The notes beneath the pieces are model-generated. The model was not told the DNA's origin. It did no database searches and saw nothing but the letters and a program-made list of their open reading frames with translations. 64,000 bases of DNA from Frankiaceae bacterium (GTDB lineage: Bacteria > Actinomycetota > Actinomycetes > BP-191): contig DATMES010000012.1 of the NCBI GenBank assembly GCA_035556555.1, forward strand, positions 18,534-82,533, given 5' to 3'. Each line of letters begins with the position of its first letter. Position 1 is the first letter of the stretch. Positions 41,820 to 50,414 of the stretch are shown here, piece after piece. Both the position numbers and the translations under genes were made by a program.

Positions 41820-42395
41820 TCACCGAACGGCGGGCCTCGGACACTGCGACGCCTTCTCGTACACGATCTCAAACGGCTTCTCGAGCTCGATCCACGCCGT
41901 GTGCGCCATGCCGAACGCGCGGTAGCGCACCGGCACCTCGGAGAACGTCATGCTCCCCCCTGCGCTGTGGAACTCGCAATGGTCGAGCCAGAGCGCGACC
42001 GACATCGACCGTTCCTCGTCCGGCCGCAGGGTGAACGGCGTGAACGCGGGTCCTTCGTAGTCGTAGACGTTCGGCGGGTTGAGCATGTTCTCGTCGGGCC
42101 GGAAGTCCAACAGCCCGTGCCAGTCCGGGTCGTTCGACCGGCCGACGCGTTCGACCCGCACCGGCCACCGGCCGTTGTTGCGCAGGCTGAAGATCGCGCG
42201 GACCAGCTTGCGATCGCGGTACGGCACCACCCACGGCTCGTGCTCGCCGAAGCCGTCGGTCGCACGCGACTCGCGGAACCCCGAGCCGCCGCCCTCATCG
42301 AGCGGCTGGTAGATGCTCGTGTACGCCGTCGCCGAACCCGCCGCGACCAGCCCCAGCGCGAGCGCGCCGAGCAGCAGCCGTCGTCGCATTCCCAT
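41820..42395 (-). CDS. Exported or membrane-anchored beta-rich protein
   Basis: The 191-residue protein begins MGMRRRLLLGALALGLVAAG followed by SATAYTS, a signal peptide or N-terminal anchor. The outer part is strand-rich: RAIFSLRNNGRWPVRVERVG, FTPFTLRPDEERSMSVALWL and MTFSEVPVRYRAFGMAHTAW, as in Ig-like DUF4352-type exported domains. Cysteines are few (HCEF, QCPRP). A GGGGG run precedes ATG 42395; the frame further upstream to 42725 is Arg-rich and rejected. Function unknown. Confidence 0.65.
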   Translation of the reverse strand: MGMRRRLLLGALALGLVAAGSATAYTSIYQPLDEGGGSGFRESRATDGFGEHEPWVVPYRDRKLVRAIFSLRNNGRWPVRVERVGRSNDPDWHGLLDFRPDENMLNPPNVYDYEGPAFTPFTLRPDEERSMSVALWLDHCEFHSAGGSMTFSEVPVRYRAFGMAHTAWIELEKPFEIVYEKASQCPRPAVR

Positions 42396-42564
42396 GAAAT
42401 CCCCCGTCGTTGACGAAGCGTGCACGATACCGGTCAGAGCCTTTTTATTGCACCACCCTTCTAGTACCGTGCCGGGGCGCTGACGGTGGAGTCGCGCGAC
42501 AACGAGGGAGCGCAGCATCTTCGCGAGCAACCGGTCCGCGCGGCATTCGCGTGCCGCCCGTCCG

Positions 42565-45219
42565 GTGCTGGCCGCGACCCTCCTTCTCCTCGCCTCGTTG
42601 CCGCTGTTCGGCGCGAAAGCAGGCGCCCCCACCGGCGACGACCTGGCCGCCTGCGCGACGCCAGGCCAGGTCGAGATCCGCAAGGACACCTGGGCGCGCA
42701 TCGCCTCCCCGCAGTACGCCGCCAACGAGGGCCCGCGCGAGGTCCGCGCGTTCGCGATCCCCGAGTCGCACCCGGCGTGGATCTACGTCACCAACGGCTC
42801 CGTCGTGCAGCTGTCCACGTCCGCCGGCTGCACGTGGGACCACGTCTACCCCGCGCCAGGCCAGGCGCCGGACAGCGTCGCGACGCCGCGCGCGCGGGTC
42901 GTCACGCAGCTCGTCGCGCCGGAGCCGCAGGCGCTGTGGATCGCGAGCTACGACGACGCGGGCGGTGTCCCCCACCCGCACGTCGAGCGCACCCGCGACG
43001 CGACGCCCGCCGCCGGCAACAAGACCACGAAGCCGTACGAGTCCGTCGACGCCGGCCTTCCCGCCGTCGGCACGCCGCTGCAGCTCGTCGTGTCACCCGT
43101 GAGCAGCGACAGGGCGTACGTGCTCGTCGAGACGCTGCCCGACGCGGCCAACGGGCAGACGACCGCGAAGCGCCGCGTCTACCGCACGATCGTCGACCCG
43201 ATGCTCGACGACGCGGGCCTGCCCGGCACGACGTGGGACGAGGTGACCGTGCCGCTCGACGCGCCCGCGGGCCTCGTCACCTCGCCGGTCAAGAGCAGCG
43301 TCGTGTGGACGTGGAGCGGCGACACGTACGCCTTCTCCGCCGACGGCGGCGAGACGTGGAAGACGGGCCGTGCGGGCGGCGAGATCACGACGATCGACGT
43401 CGACGGGTCCGGCCGCGCGGCGGTGTTCACACGCGCCGGCGAGGCGGGGACGGTGACGTTCCTCGACGCCGACGGCAAGGAGGTCGGCCGCCGCGCGGTG
43501 CCCGTCGTCGCGACCAGCGCGAGCCATGCCCGGCGCTACGACGTCTACGCCGTCTCGGGCCCGGACGGCACGTACGGCTACGACGTCAACCACGAGCGCT
43601 GGATCCGCATCCACCCGGTGGGCGTGGAGCCGTTCGAGCGGATCGCGTTCGGCGCCAGCAGGAGCGGGCGCATCCTGCTCGGTCAGGCGGAGGGGGCGCT
43701 GTTCCGTCTCGACCTGTTCGCGCAGGAGTCGTTCCTCCCGCCGCCGCCGACCATCGACGGCAACGGCATCGAGGTCAACCGCCCCACCGGCCTCACCAAG
43801 CCGGTCCTCACCGTCGAGAAGCCGACCGTCACCGTCGCGCCCGGCGAGACCGTCGCGAACGCCGTCGACTTCGGCGTGCCGCCGAGCCCGGTGCCGATCG
43901 ACGTGTTCTTCCTCATGGACACGACCAACAGCATGGGCCCGGCCATCGCCGGCCTGCGCGAGGGCGTCAAGGACATCGCGACCAACCTGAAGAAGCGCAC
44001 GAACGGCTCCGCGTGCTTCGGCGTCGGCGACGTCAGGGACGAGTCCGTGACGCAGGGCCAGGGCAGCTCGGTCATGCGGCCGTACCGCCTCGTGCAGCCG
44101 ATCACCTGCGACCTCGGCGAGCTGAAGCGCGGCGTCGACGAGCTGGTCGAGGGCGGCGGCAACCAGACACAGGCCGAGGGCCAGACCATCGCGCTGACGC
44201 AGGCGGTGAGCGGCAAGGGCCAGCTCGAGCCGCCCGCCGTACTGCCCGGCCAGGACGCGCACTTCACGGCGCCGACGCGGGTCATCGTGCTGCTGACCGA
44301 CGCGGCGTTCATGACCGGCAAGCAGGGCGGCTTCACGTTCCCGACGATCGACGAGACCGTGCAGACGCTGAACGCGTACCACGACGTCAAGGTCGTCGGC
44401 GTCGTCGTCCACACCGCCAACGACTTCCACGCCGCGCTCGCCGACGTCACCGCCGTCGCCAAGGGCACGCACACGTACGCGCCCGAGTTCGGCGTCGACT
44501 GCGACGGCGACGGCGTCATGGACGTGCCGCCGGGCGAGCCGCTCGTCTGCGAGACCGACAACAGCGCGCCCGCGATCGAGCCCGCCATCACCGCGCTGCT
44601 GCTCGGCGTAAAGGACCCCGGCACCATCGCGTCGCGCATCGACGACCCGCACCACGTCGTGGCCCGCGTCGACGGCGGCACGTCGCGCATCGTCAACCTC
44701 AAGCGCGAGAACCACCTCCTCTACGACCTGCACCTCACCTGCTCCGCCGCGCAGGACGGCGAGGACCTGCCGGTACGCCTCGTGCAGACGGTGCGCGGCG
44801 ACACCGTCGTCGTCGGCGAGATCGTCGTGCGCTGCCGTTCGGCCGTCGTGCCGCCGGAGGTCTCGAAGCCGCCGCGGGTGGCCGAGCCCGAGCCCGACCC
44901 GCCGCTCCCCCGCCCGCGCCCGATCGTGCTCGCTTTGGTGCCGCCGGCGTTCCAGCCGCCGGTGCCGAACAACCCGATCAGCAACATCAACCCCAACGCC
45001 GGCCTGTCGCAGGAGGAGCAGCAGCAGTTCCAGGTCGCGACGGTGACGCAGGGGGCGCAGGAGGACGAGGAGGCAGAGGACGTCGAGCTGGCGATGAGCG
45101 GCGTACGTCCCGACGACGCCGCCGCCGCGAGCCTGCTGCTGGGAGCCGCGACCGTGGTCAGCGTGGCGTACGCGCTGCGCCGCAGGACCCAGCGCGCGAC
45201 GGCGACCGCTAGACGCTGA
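42565..45219 (+). CDS. Membrane-anchored VWA protein with BNR-type beta-propeller-like N-terminal domain
   Basis: The 884-residue protein starts at GTG 42565, the only in-frame start before the signal sequence (LAATLLLLASLPLFGAKAGA); no good ribosome site precedes it. Residues about 40-380 look like a propeller with Asp-box AFSADGGETWKTG. A von Willebrand A domain begins at about 445: VPIDVFFLMDTTNSMGPAIA with MIDAS D452-T-T-N-S456. A Pro-rich spacer (PEPDPPLPRPRPI) leads to a terminal helix and basic tail (ASLLLGAATVVSVAYALRRR). Metal-dependent adhesion or complex assembly at the cell surface is likely; the partner is unknown. Confidence 0.82.
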   Translation: MLAATLLLLASLPLFGAKAGAPTGDDLAACATPGQVEIRKDTWARIASPQYAANEGPREVRAFAIPESHPAWIYVTNGSVVQLSTSAGCTWDHVYPAPGQAPDSVATPRARVVTQLVAPEPQALWIASYDDAGGVPHPHVERTRDATPAAGNKTTKPYESVDAGLPAVGTPLQLVVSPVSSDRAYVLVETLPDAANGQTTAKRRVYRTIVDPMLDDAGLPGTTWDEVTVPLDAPAGLVTSPVKSSVVWTWSGDTYAFSADGGETWKTGRAGGEITTIDVDGSGRAAVFTRAGEAGTVTFLDADGKEVGRRAVPVVATSASHARRYDVYAVSGPDGTYGYDVNHERWIRIHPVGVEPFERIAFGASRSGRILLGQAEGALFRLDLFAQESFLPPPPTIDGNGIEVNRPTGLTKPVLTVEKPTVTVAPGETVANAVDFGVPPSPVPIDVFFLMDTTNSMGPAIAGLREGVKDIATNLKKRTNGSACFGVGDVRDESVTQGQGSSVMRPYRLVQPITCDLGELKRGVDELVEGGGNQTQAEGQTIALTQAVSGKGQLEPPAVLPGQDAHFTAPTRVIVLLTDAAFMTGKQGGFTFPTIDETVQTLNAYHDVKVVGVVVHTANDFHAALADVTAVAKGTHTYAPEFGVDCDGDGVMDVPPGEPLVCETDNSAPAIEPAITALLLGVKDPGTIASRIDDPHHVVARVDGGTSRIVNLKRENHLLYDLHLTCSAAQDGEDLPVRLVQTVRGDTVVVGEIVVRCRSAVVPPEVSKPPRVAEPEPDPPLPRPRPIVLALVPPAFQPPVPNNPISNINPNAGLSQEEQQQFQVATVTQGAQEDEEAEDVELAMSGVRPDDAAAASLLLGAATVVSVAYALRRRTQRATATARR

Positions 45220-45332
45220 CCCGCGCGATCACCTGCGGTGACGGCCGCCGCCGCGACCCCGCGCAGAGCGCGATCCCTGCAGCCCACCAGCCGGTCTCGT
45301 GCGTGGTGATCTTCAAAGAACGGGTCGGCCGA

Positions 45333-45386
45333 GACCTGCTGGACCTGCTGGACCTGCTGGACCTGCTAGACCTGCTGGACCTGCTA
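45333..45386. repeat. Six tandem 9-bp repeats spanning a stop codon
   Basis: Six copies of GACCTGCTG (two ending in A) fill 45333-45386. The TAG of the minus-strand gene ends at 45384 inside the array, because a G-to-A variant in the unit creates the stop. Changes in copy number or the variant base would alter the protein tail. Confidence 0.85.
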
Positions 45387-46625
45387 GACGGTGACGGTCG
45401 CGGACTTCGCGGCGGCGTAGCGGCCGGTAGCGCCGGCGTAGCGCGCCTGCACCTTCTGGCCCGCCGTCGCGCCCTTGAACACCGCGCGGCCCTTGCTGTC
45501 GGTGAGGACCGTCGCGACCTTGCGGCCGTTGACGTAGAAGTCCACCGGCAGGCGCACGCACGGCCGCGGGTCGTCCTCGGTCAGCGTCGCGGTGACCGTC
45601 CGCGCGGTGCCCGACCTCACGACCTTCAGCGCCGCGAAGCGCACGACCTCGGGCCGCACCGCGACGGTGCCCCTGCCCGTGCCCGCGCCGGACGTCTCGT
45701 CGCCGTCGTACGTCACGGTGAACGTCCCCGGCGTCCGCGCCGGGACGCTGAGGAACGCCTCGCCGTCCTCGTTCGTCGTCGCGGTCCGCGGCGCCTCGCC
45801 GGGCAGCGTGACCGTGATCCGCTTGTCCACGAGCGGCTCCTCGTCGACGTCGGTGAGCCCGACGACGATCTGGGCCGGGTCGCCGTACTGCGCGCTCGTG
45901 GAGGCGGTCGTCACGACCGAGGGGGCGAAGCACGGGTCCGCGCCGATCGTGTAGACGGCCTTGTCCGCGGCGACCTCGGTCGCGTCCGCGGGGCGCTGCG
46001 TGACGCCCGCGGCGGCGCTGCCCGCGCCGACGAACAGCACCGTCTTGCCGGTGATCGCGGTCAGCTTGGCGCCGGGCGGCAGCGGCTCGCCGAGCTCCTC
46101 CTCGAGGGCGGCGCGGTCGGCGTAGACGTAGACGACGTCGTGGGTCGAGTCGACGTCCGCGCCGAGGCCGCGCAGCGGGTTGGTGCCGCCGTTGGTACCG
46201 GTGCCGACCGACCCCGTCGGGAAGCCGCCGGGCCCGATCGCGCTCTGGTTGGAGTTGACGAGGACGTGCTGGAACCGCGCGGTCTTGGCGCCGTAGGTGA
46301 ACCACATGTAGTAGCCGTACGCCGTGTCCGTCGGGCGCATCGCCGTCGGGATGTCCTTGAGCGCCATGAACGCGATCACCCTCGTCGCGGTCACGCGGAC
46401 GGTGACGCCCGTGATGTCGAGGGGGTCGAGCGAGCCGCGCGGGTCGTCGAGCTCGCCGGACGGGTGCCAGTTGACGTGGCCGTCGCCGGCCGGGTCGGCG
46501 ACGCGTTCGGCGCAGTCCTTGTCGGGGATCTGCGGCAGCAGCGTCTCCGCCGCCCCCGAAGGGACGGCGAACGCGAGCAGCAGACCGGTGGCGACGAACG
46601 CGCGCGCGGCAGTCCGGCGGGCCAT
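45384..46625 (-). CDS. Exported protein with N-terminal DPxGDG domain and C-terminal Ig-like repeats
   Basis: The 413-residue protein starts at ATG 46625 behind AAGGAG. Signal peptide: RAFVATGLLLAFAVPSGAAE. The first about 230 residues start with CAERVADPAGDGHVNWHP and contain YGYYMWFTYGAKTARFQHVL, a domain shared with the next gene upstream. The rest is bacterial Ig-like (ITVTLPGEAPRTATTNEDGE, FYVNGRKVATVLTDSKGRAV). There is no anchor. It is 16 bp downstream of the 201-residue paralog, hence one operon. The coding end lies within a 9-bp tandem repeat. An envelope-associated binding protein is inferred. Confidence 0.75.
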   Translation of the reverse strand: MARRTAARAFVATGLLLAFAVPSGAAETLLPQIPDKDCAERVADPAGDGHVNWHPSGELDDPRGSLDPLDITGVTVRVTATRVIAFMALKDIPTAMRPTDTAYGYYMWFTYGAKTARFQHVLVNSNQSAIGPGGFPTGSVGTGTNGGTNPLRGLGADVDSTHDVVYVYADRAALEEELGEPLPPGAKLTAITGKTVLFVGAGSAAAGVTQRPADATEVAADKAVYTIGADPCFAPSVVTTASTSAQYGDPAQIVVGLTDVDEEPLVDKRITVTLPGEAPRTATTNEDGEAFLSVPARTPGTFTVTYDGDETSGAGTGRGTVAVRPEVVRFAALKVVRSGTARTVTATLTEDDPRPCVRLPVDFYVNGRKVATVLTDSKGRAVFKGATAGQKVQARYAGATGRYAAAKSATVTV

Positions 46626-46641
46626 GGCGGTACTCCTTGGG

Positions 46642-47247
46642 TTACTTCGCGGCGAGGCAGCTGGGCGCGCGGTCGAGGTACTTGGTGCCGGGCTTCGGGG
46701 CCGCGCCGTCCGCCCCGAACGACGCGACGCCACTGCCGGCGTTGTTGATGAACAGGTACGTCTTCGGCTTCTTCAGCCCGTCGACCACCGTGCGGGAGAC
46801 CGACCAGAGGAGGTTGTTGCCCTCGCGGCGGAACGTCGCGTCGGGGTTGGCGCGCTCGCCCGTGCCTCCGACCGTCATGCCGCCTTCCCACGCCGGCGTG
46901 GGGCCCTGCGAGTAGCCGGTGTAGCGCGCGAAGAAGGCGTACTTCACGCCACGGACCGTGAAGACGAGGTTCCAGCGCTCGCCGAGCTTGGCGACGTGGT
47001 CGGGGTCCACGGCCGCGCTCTTGAGCCGGATGATGCCGTTGACCGTGGTCTTGCCGGTGGAGATGTCGGCGCTGAGCACGTCGAGCGTCGGCGAGGACAG
47101 CGCCCCGGCGCCGTCGGCGCGGCCGTCGCCCTCCGGGTCGGTGATCTGCAGGCAGATCTTCTTCGCGGAGGCCGTCGCGGGCAGCGTGCCGAACGGCGCG
47201 GCGAGCCCCAGCAGAACGGCACACATGATGAGAGGTCGTACCCGCAT
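46642..47247 (-). CDS. Exported DPxGDG-domain protein, paralog of the next gene
   Basis: The 201-residue protein has a signal peptide (PLIMCAVLLGLAAPFGTLPA) and then CLQITDPEGDGRADGAGALS, LDVLSADISTGKTTVNGIIR and YAFFARYTGYSQGPTPAWEG. The C-D/E-P-x-G-D-G opening and the strand pattern match the N-terminal domain of the following gene, which suggests duplication. DPEGDGRADGAG looks like an Asp/Gly-rich calcium site. ATG 47247 is preceded by GGGGAG. Function unknown. Confidence 0.72.
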   Translation of the reverse strand: MRVRPLIMCAVLLGLAAPFGTLPATASAKKICLQITDPEGDGRADGAGALSSPTLDVLSADISTGKTTVNGIIRLKSAAVDPDHVAKLGERWNLVFTVRGVKYAFFARYTGYSQGPTPAWEGGMTVGGTGERANPDATFRREGNNLLWSVSRTVVDGLKKPKTYLFINNAGSGVASFGADGAAPKPGTKYLDRAPSCLAAK

Positions 47248-47349
47248 TCGATGCTCCCCGTTCGTTCCGCCGTTCGCGCATCCTTCGACGGCCGTCACCG
47301 CCCACCTTGCCGGATACTGCTCATTGAGCGAAATGGTCATTCCACGCCG

Positions 47350-47381
47350 GGAAGGGCGGCCCGGATTCGAGCCGCCCTTCC
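47350..47381 (-). terminator. Perfect 11-bp hairpin after the 183-residue protein gene
   Basis: GGAAGGGCGGC (47350-47360) pairs with 47371-47381 around a 10-nt loop, 12 bases beyond the stop at 47394 on the minus strand. It would separate that gene from the downstream exported-protein operon. Confidence 0.65.
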
Positions 47382-47393
47382 GCGTGCGGAGAC

Positions 47394-47945
47394 CTAGATG
47401 ATCGGGTCGTACGGCCCGCAGTCCTGCCACGTGTCGGCGAGCGTCGTACCGAGACGCGCGTCGATCGCGAGGAGGACCGGGCACGCCTGAGGGTTCGGGT
47501 CGATCGTGATCGCCTGGCCGCAGAGAGCGTTCGGGTCGGTGCCCCACGTGCCGGTGCCGGGCGTCGCGCCGCCGGTCCAGTAGAGCCGCGTGGTGCCCTG
47601 GCGCAGCTCGGTGCAGAGCGAGACCGTGTCGGCCGCGGTCGCCGGGTACGCGCGCTGCGTGGGCTCGAGGACGATGACGTCGCTGCCGGTCTTCGTCACC
47701 TCGACGCCGGAGCCTGCGTGCGTGGGCTGGTTGGTCTGGATGGTGCAGACGAGCGTCCAGACCCCGGGCCCGGGCGTCGTGAGCGGGCCGCCGCGGACGA
47801 CGGCGGTCTGGATGCCGGGCTCGGTGGTGACGTCGGTGGCCGAGTTGAACGCGCACTTGTTGCCCACCGGGTCGGCGGCCTGAGCAGGCATGCCGAGCAC
47901 CACGAGAGCGCCGAGCGCGAGCCCGGCAACGGCGAACTTCTTCAT
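47394..47945 (-). CDS. Secreted protein of unknown family with paired cysteines
   Basis: The 183-residue protein starts at ATG 47945 behind GGGGAA. Signal peptide: MKKFAVAGLALGALVVLGMP, with cleavage near AQA. The mature part begins DPVGNKCAFNSATDVTTEPG and contains WTLVCTIQTNQPTH, VSLCTELRQGT, ALCGQAITID and QACPVLLAID; six cysteines allow three disulfides. It is beta-rich, without catalytic motifs. The hairpin at 47350-47381 ends the transcript. No homology is recognised. Confidence 0.68.
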   Translation of the reverse strand: MKKFAVAGLALGALVVLGMPAQAADPVGNKCAFNSATDVTTEPGIQTAVVRGGPLTTPGPGVWTLVCTIQTNQPTHAGSGVEVTKTGSDVIVLEPTQRAYPATAADTVSLCTELRQGTTRLYWTGGATPGTGTWGTDPNALCGQAITIDPNPQACPVLLAIDARLGTTLADTWQDCGPYDPII

Positions 47946-48137
47946 GGACTGATTCCCCTGTTCCAAGCGCCGCCGGCTCTCGCGTAGGGGGCGAGAATAG
48001 GAACCGAGGCGCAAAGGCTGGGCGACCTTACGGCGCCCGCGCACACAGGGTCAACGGAACGCGGTGGCGTTTTTCCGGCGAATGCGTGAACTCTCCCGTA
48101 GTGCGTCGTTGGCGCGTTCCGCCGTAGGGTGGAGTCC

Positions 48138-48941
48138 ATGCCCGCCGACGTGCTCGCGCGCAACAACGTCACCGTCCGCGGAAACCCCGCCGGACGGCCG
48201 ATGGTGTTCGCGCACGGCTTCGGCTGCGACCAGAACATGTGGCGCTACGTCGCCCCGGCGTTCGAGTCGTACCGCACCGTCCTCTTCGACTACGTCGGCG
48301 CGGGCGCGGCCGACGTGACGGCGTACGACCCGGAGAAGTACGCCTCCCTCGCCGGCTACGCACAGGACGTCGTCGACGTCGTCACCGCGCTCGACCTCTC
48401 CGACGTCGTGTTCGTCGGGCATTCGGTCAGCTCGATGATCGGCGTGCTCGCGGCGGCCGCGGCCCCGGAGCGGTTCGGCGCGCTCGTCCTCATCGGTCCC
48501 TCGCCGCGGTACGTCGACGACGAGGGCTACACCGGCGGCTTCACCGAGGCCGACATCGAGGGGCTGCTCGCCTCGCTCGACAGCAACTACCTCGGCTGGT
48601 CGAGCACCATGGCTCCGGTGATCATGGGCAACGCCGACCGGCCCGAGCTCGGCGCGGAGCTGACCGAGAGCTTCTGCCGCACCGACCCGGAGATCCAGAA
48701 GCGGTTCGCCCGCGCGACGTTCCTCTCCGACAACCGGGCCGACCTCGCGCGCGTGTCCCTCCCGGCGCTCGTGCTGCAGTGCTCCGACGACGTCATCGCG
48801 CCCGACACCGTGGGCCGTTACGTCCACGAACGCCTGGCGGGCAGCACGTTCGTGAAGCTCGACGCCACCGGCCACTGCCCCAACCTCAGCGCGCCGGAGG
48901 AGACCGTCGCGGCGATCCGCGCATTCCTCGGGGACCCGTGA
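48138..48941 (+). CDS. rsbQ: RsbQ-like alpha/beta hydrolase
   Basis: The 267-residue protein matches RsbQ in length and catalytic positions: nucleophile S96 (VFVGHSVSSMIG), acid D217 or D218 (LQCSDDVIAP) and H246 (DATGHCPNL). The opening NNVTVRGNPAGRPMVFAHGF followed by GCDQNMWRYVAPAF is family-typical. In Bacillus RsbQ, a hydrolase that binds a small hydrophobic signal, is needed for RsbP activity under energy stress. It is followed by an overlapping rsbP-like gene (GTGA), which supports the same pairing here. ATG 48129 is an alternative start, three codons longer. Confidence 0.9.
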   Translation: MPADVLARNNVTVRGNPAGRPMVFAHGFGCDQNMWRYVAPAFESYRTVLFDYVGAGAADVTAYDPEKYASLAGYAQDVVDVVTALDLSDVVFVGHSVSSMIGVLAAAAAPERFGALVLIGPSPRYVDDEGYTGGFTEADIEGLLASLDSNYLGWSSTMAPVIMGNADRPELGAELTESFCRTDPEIQKRFARATFLSDNRADLARVSLPALVLQCSDDVIAPDTVGRYVHERLAGSTFVKLDATGHCPNLSAPEETVAAIRAFLGDP

Positions 48942-50149
48942 CCGACGAGGTCCTCGCCGCGCAGGCGGTCGCCGACGAGGCTTTCTACTCGGCTCTGCTC
49001 GACGACGACCCCGACGACCTGTACGAGAGCGCACCGTGCGCGTACCTCTCCGCTCTGCCCGACGGCACCGTCGTCAAGGCCAACAGGACGTTCCTCGCCT
49101 GGACCGGCTACGAGCGCCACGAGCTCGTCGGGTCCAGGAAGTTCCAGCAGTTCCTCGCCCCCGGTGACCGGATCTTCTACGAGACCCACCTCTCGCCGAT
49201 GCTGCTCATGCAGGGGCAGGTGCGCGAGATCGCCGTCGAGCTCGTGCACCGCTCAGGCGCGCGGCTGCCCGTCGTCGTCAACGCCGTCCTCAAGCGCGAC
49301 GCGCACGGCGAGCCGTTCCTCGCGCGGGTGGCGATGTTCGACGCGACGGAGCGCAGGGCGTACGAGCAGGAGCTCCTCGCCGCGCGCCGCCGCGCCGAGG
49401 AGTCGGAGGACCGCGCGACCGCTCTCGCGCGGACGTTGCAGGCCAGCTTCCTGCCGCCCGCGACGCTCGAGGTGCCGGGGCTCGACGTCGCCGGCGCGTA
49501 CCGCCCAGCCGGTGACGGCAGCGAGGTCGGCGGCGACTTCTACGACGTGTTCGAGACCGGCCGCGGTACGTGGGGAATCGTCCTCGGCGACGTCTGCGGC
49601 AAGGGCGCCGGCGCCGCCGTGCTCACCTCGCTGGCGCGGTACGCCGTCCGCGCCGAGGCCCCGCGCACGCCGTACCCGAGCGCCGTTCTCAACGGTCTGC
49701 ACGACGCGCTGCTGCGCCACCATCCGGACAAGTTCTGCACCGCTGTCTTCCTCGTCCTCGACCGCGTGCGGGACGCGGTGCGGGTGACGCTCAGCTCGGG
49801 GGGTCACCACCTGCCGTTCCGCATCGGGCCGGACGGCACGTGCGAGACCGTCGGCACGCCCGGCACGATCATCGGGATGCTCGACACGCCGCAGCTCACC
49901 GACACGACGACGCCGCTCGACCCCGGCGACGTGCTCGTGCTCTACACCGACGGCGTCGTCGAGGCACGCAGCGACGGCGAGTTGTTCGGCGAGGAACGGC
50001 TGCGCGACACCATCGCCGCGTCGCTGGCCGAGGATGCGCAGACGATCGCCGACGCGGTGGTCGGCGCGGCGCTCGACTTCCAGGGCGGTGACGCGCGCGA
50101 CGACATCGCGGTCGTCGTCGTGAAGGTCCCTAGTCCAGCCAGCTCATGA
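48938..50149 (+). CDS. rsbP: RsbP-like PAS-PP2C serine phosphatase
   Basis: The 403-residue protein has the order of RsbP and the same length. An N-terminal PAS domain is at about 20-150 (APCAYLSALPDGTVVKANRT, TGYERHELVG). A coiled-coil linker follows (YEQELLAARRRAEESEDRAT). The SpoIIE-type PP2C domain starts at about 185 (ASFLPPATLEVPGLDVAGAY, GGDFYDVFE, GDVCGKG, LYTDGVVEAR, DDIAVVVV). The Asp residues in GGDFYD, GDVCG and the C-terminal DD bind manganese. It would dephosphorylate an anti-anti-sigma factor, perhaps the STAS-like protein at 37042 or one elsewhere. GTG 48938 overlaps rsbQ. Confidence 0.92.
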   Translation: MTDEVLAAQAVADEAFYSALLDDDPDDLYESAPCAYLSALPDGTVVKANRTFLAWTGYERHELVGSRKFQQFLAPGDRIFYETHLSPMLLMQGQVREIAVELVHRSGARLPVVVNAVLKRDAHGEPFLARVAMFDATERRAYEQELLAARRRAEESEDRATALARTLQASFLPPATLEVPGLDVAGAYRPAGDGSEVGGDFYDVFETGRGTWGIVLGDVCGKGAGAAVLTSLARYAVRAEAPRTPYPSAVLNGLHDALLRHHPDKFCTAVFLVLDRVRDAVRVTLSSGGHHLPFRIGPDGTCETVGTPGTIIGMLDTPQLTDTTTPLDPGDVLVLYTDGVVEARSDGELFGEERLRDTIAASLAEDAQTIADAVVGAALDFQGGDARDDIAVVVVKVPSPASS

Positions 50150-50414
50150 CCTGGAGCACGACGCCGAGCGTGCCCGCGACGGCCGCCAGCCCGAGGTAGC
50201 CGAGCACCAGGCGCGTGTCGCGCAGCAGGCACTTGCTCTCCATGAGCCCCCTCCTGCGCGCCGCGAGATAGCCGGCGAATCCGGCCGCCGCGAACGCCAC
50301 CACGACCAGCGGCCCGACCAGCCACGCGAGCAGCGCGATCGTCGTGTAGACGCAGAGCCGCAACGGGTCCCGCACCTGTGCCGGTTTCGTCTCGTGGTTG
50401 CGCACCGCCGTCAT
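50130..50414 (-). CDS. Small multi-span membrane protein, end of Lgt-like/radical SAM operon
   Basis: The 94-residue protein has three hydrophobic stretches: VYTTIALLAWLVGPLVVVAF, AAAGFAGYLA and LVLGYLGLAAVAGTLGVVLQ, separated by a basic loop (ARRRGLMESKCLLRD). The start overlaps the radical SAM stop (ATGA), so it is the fourth coupled gene of the operon. The 3' end overlaps rsbP by 20 bp. No family is recognised; a membrane partner of the radical SAM enzyme or lipid product is possible. Confidence 0.65.
   Translation of the reverse strand: MTAVRNHETKPAQVRDPLRLCVYTTIALLAWLVGPLVVVAFAAAGFAGYLAARRRGLMESKCLLRDTRLVLGYLGLAAVAGTLGVVLQVMSWLD

Noticed and set aside
42486..45212. 908-residue plus-strand frame
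   Set aside because: It is offset from the VWA gene and Arg-rich, with no MIDAS or other motif; the 42565 frame carries the signal peptide and domains.
45313..46305. Collagen-like Gly-Pro tail in an alternative minus-strand frame
   Set aside because: The apparent Ala-Gly-Pro repeat comes from the 9-bp tandem repeat read in a non-coding frame.
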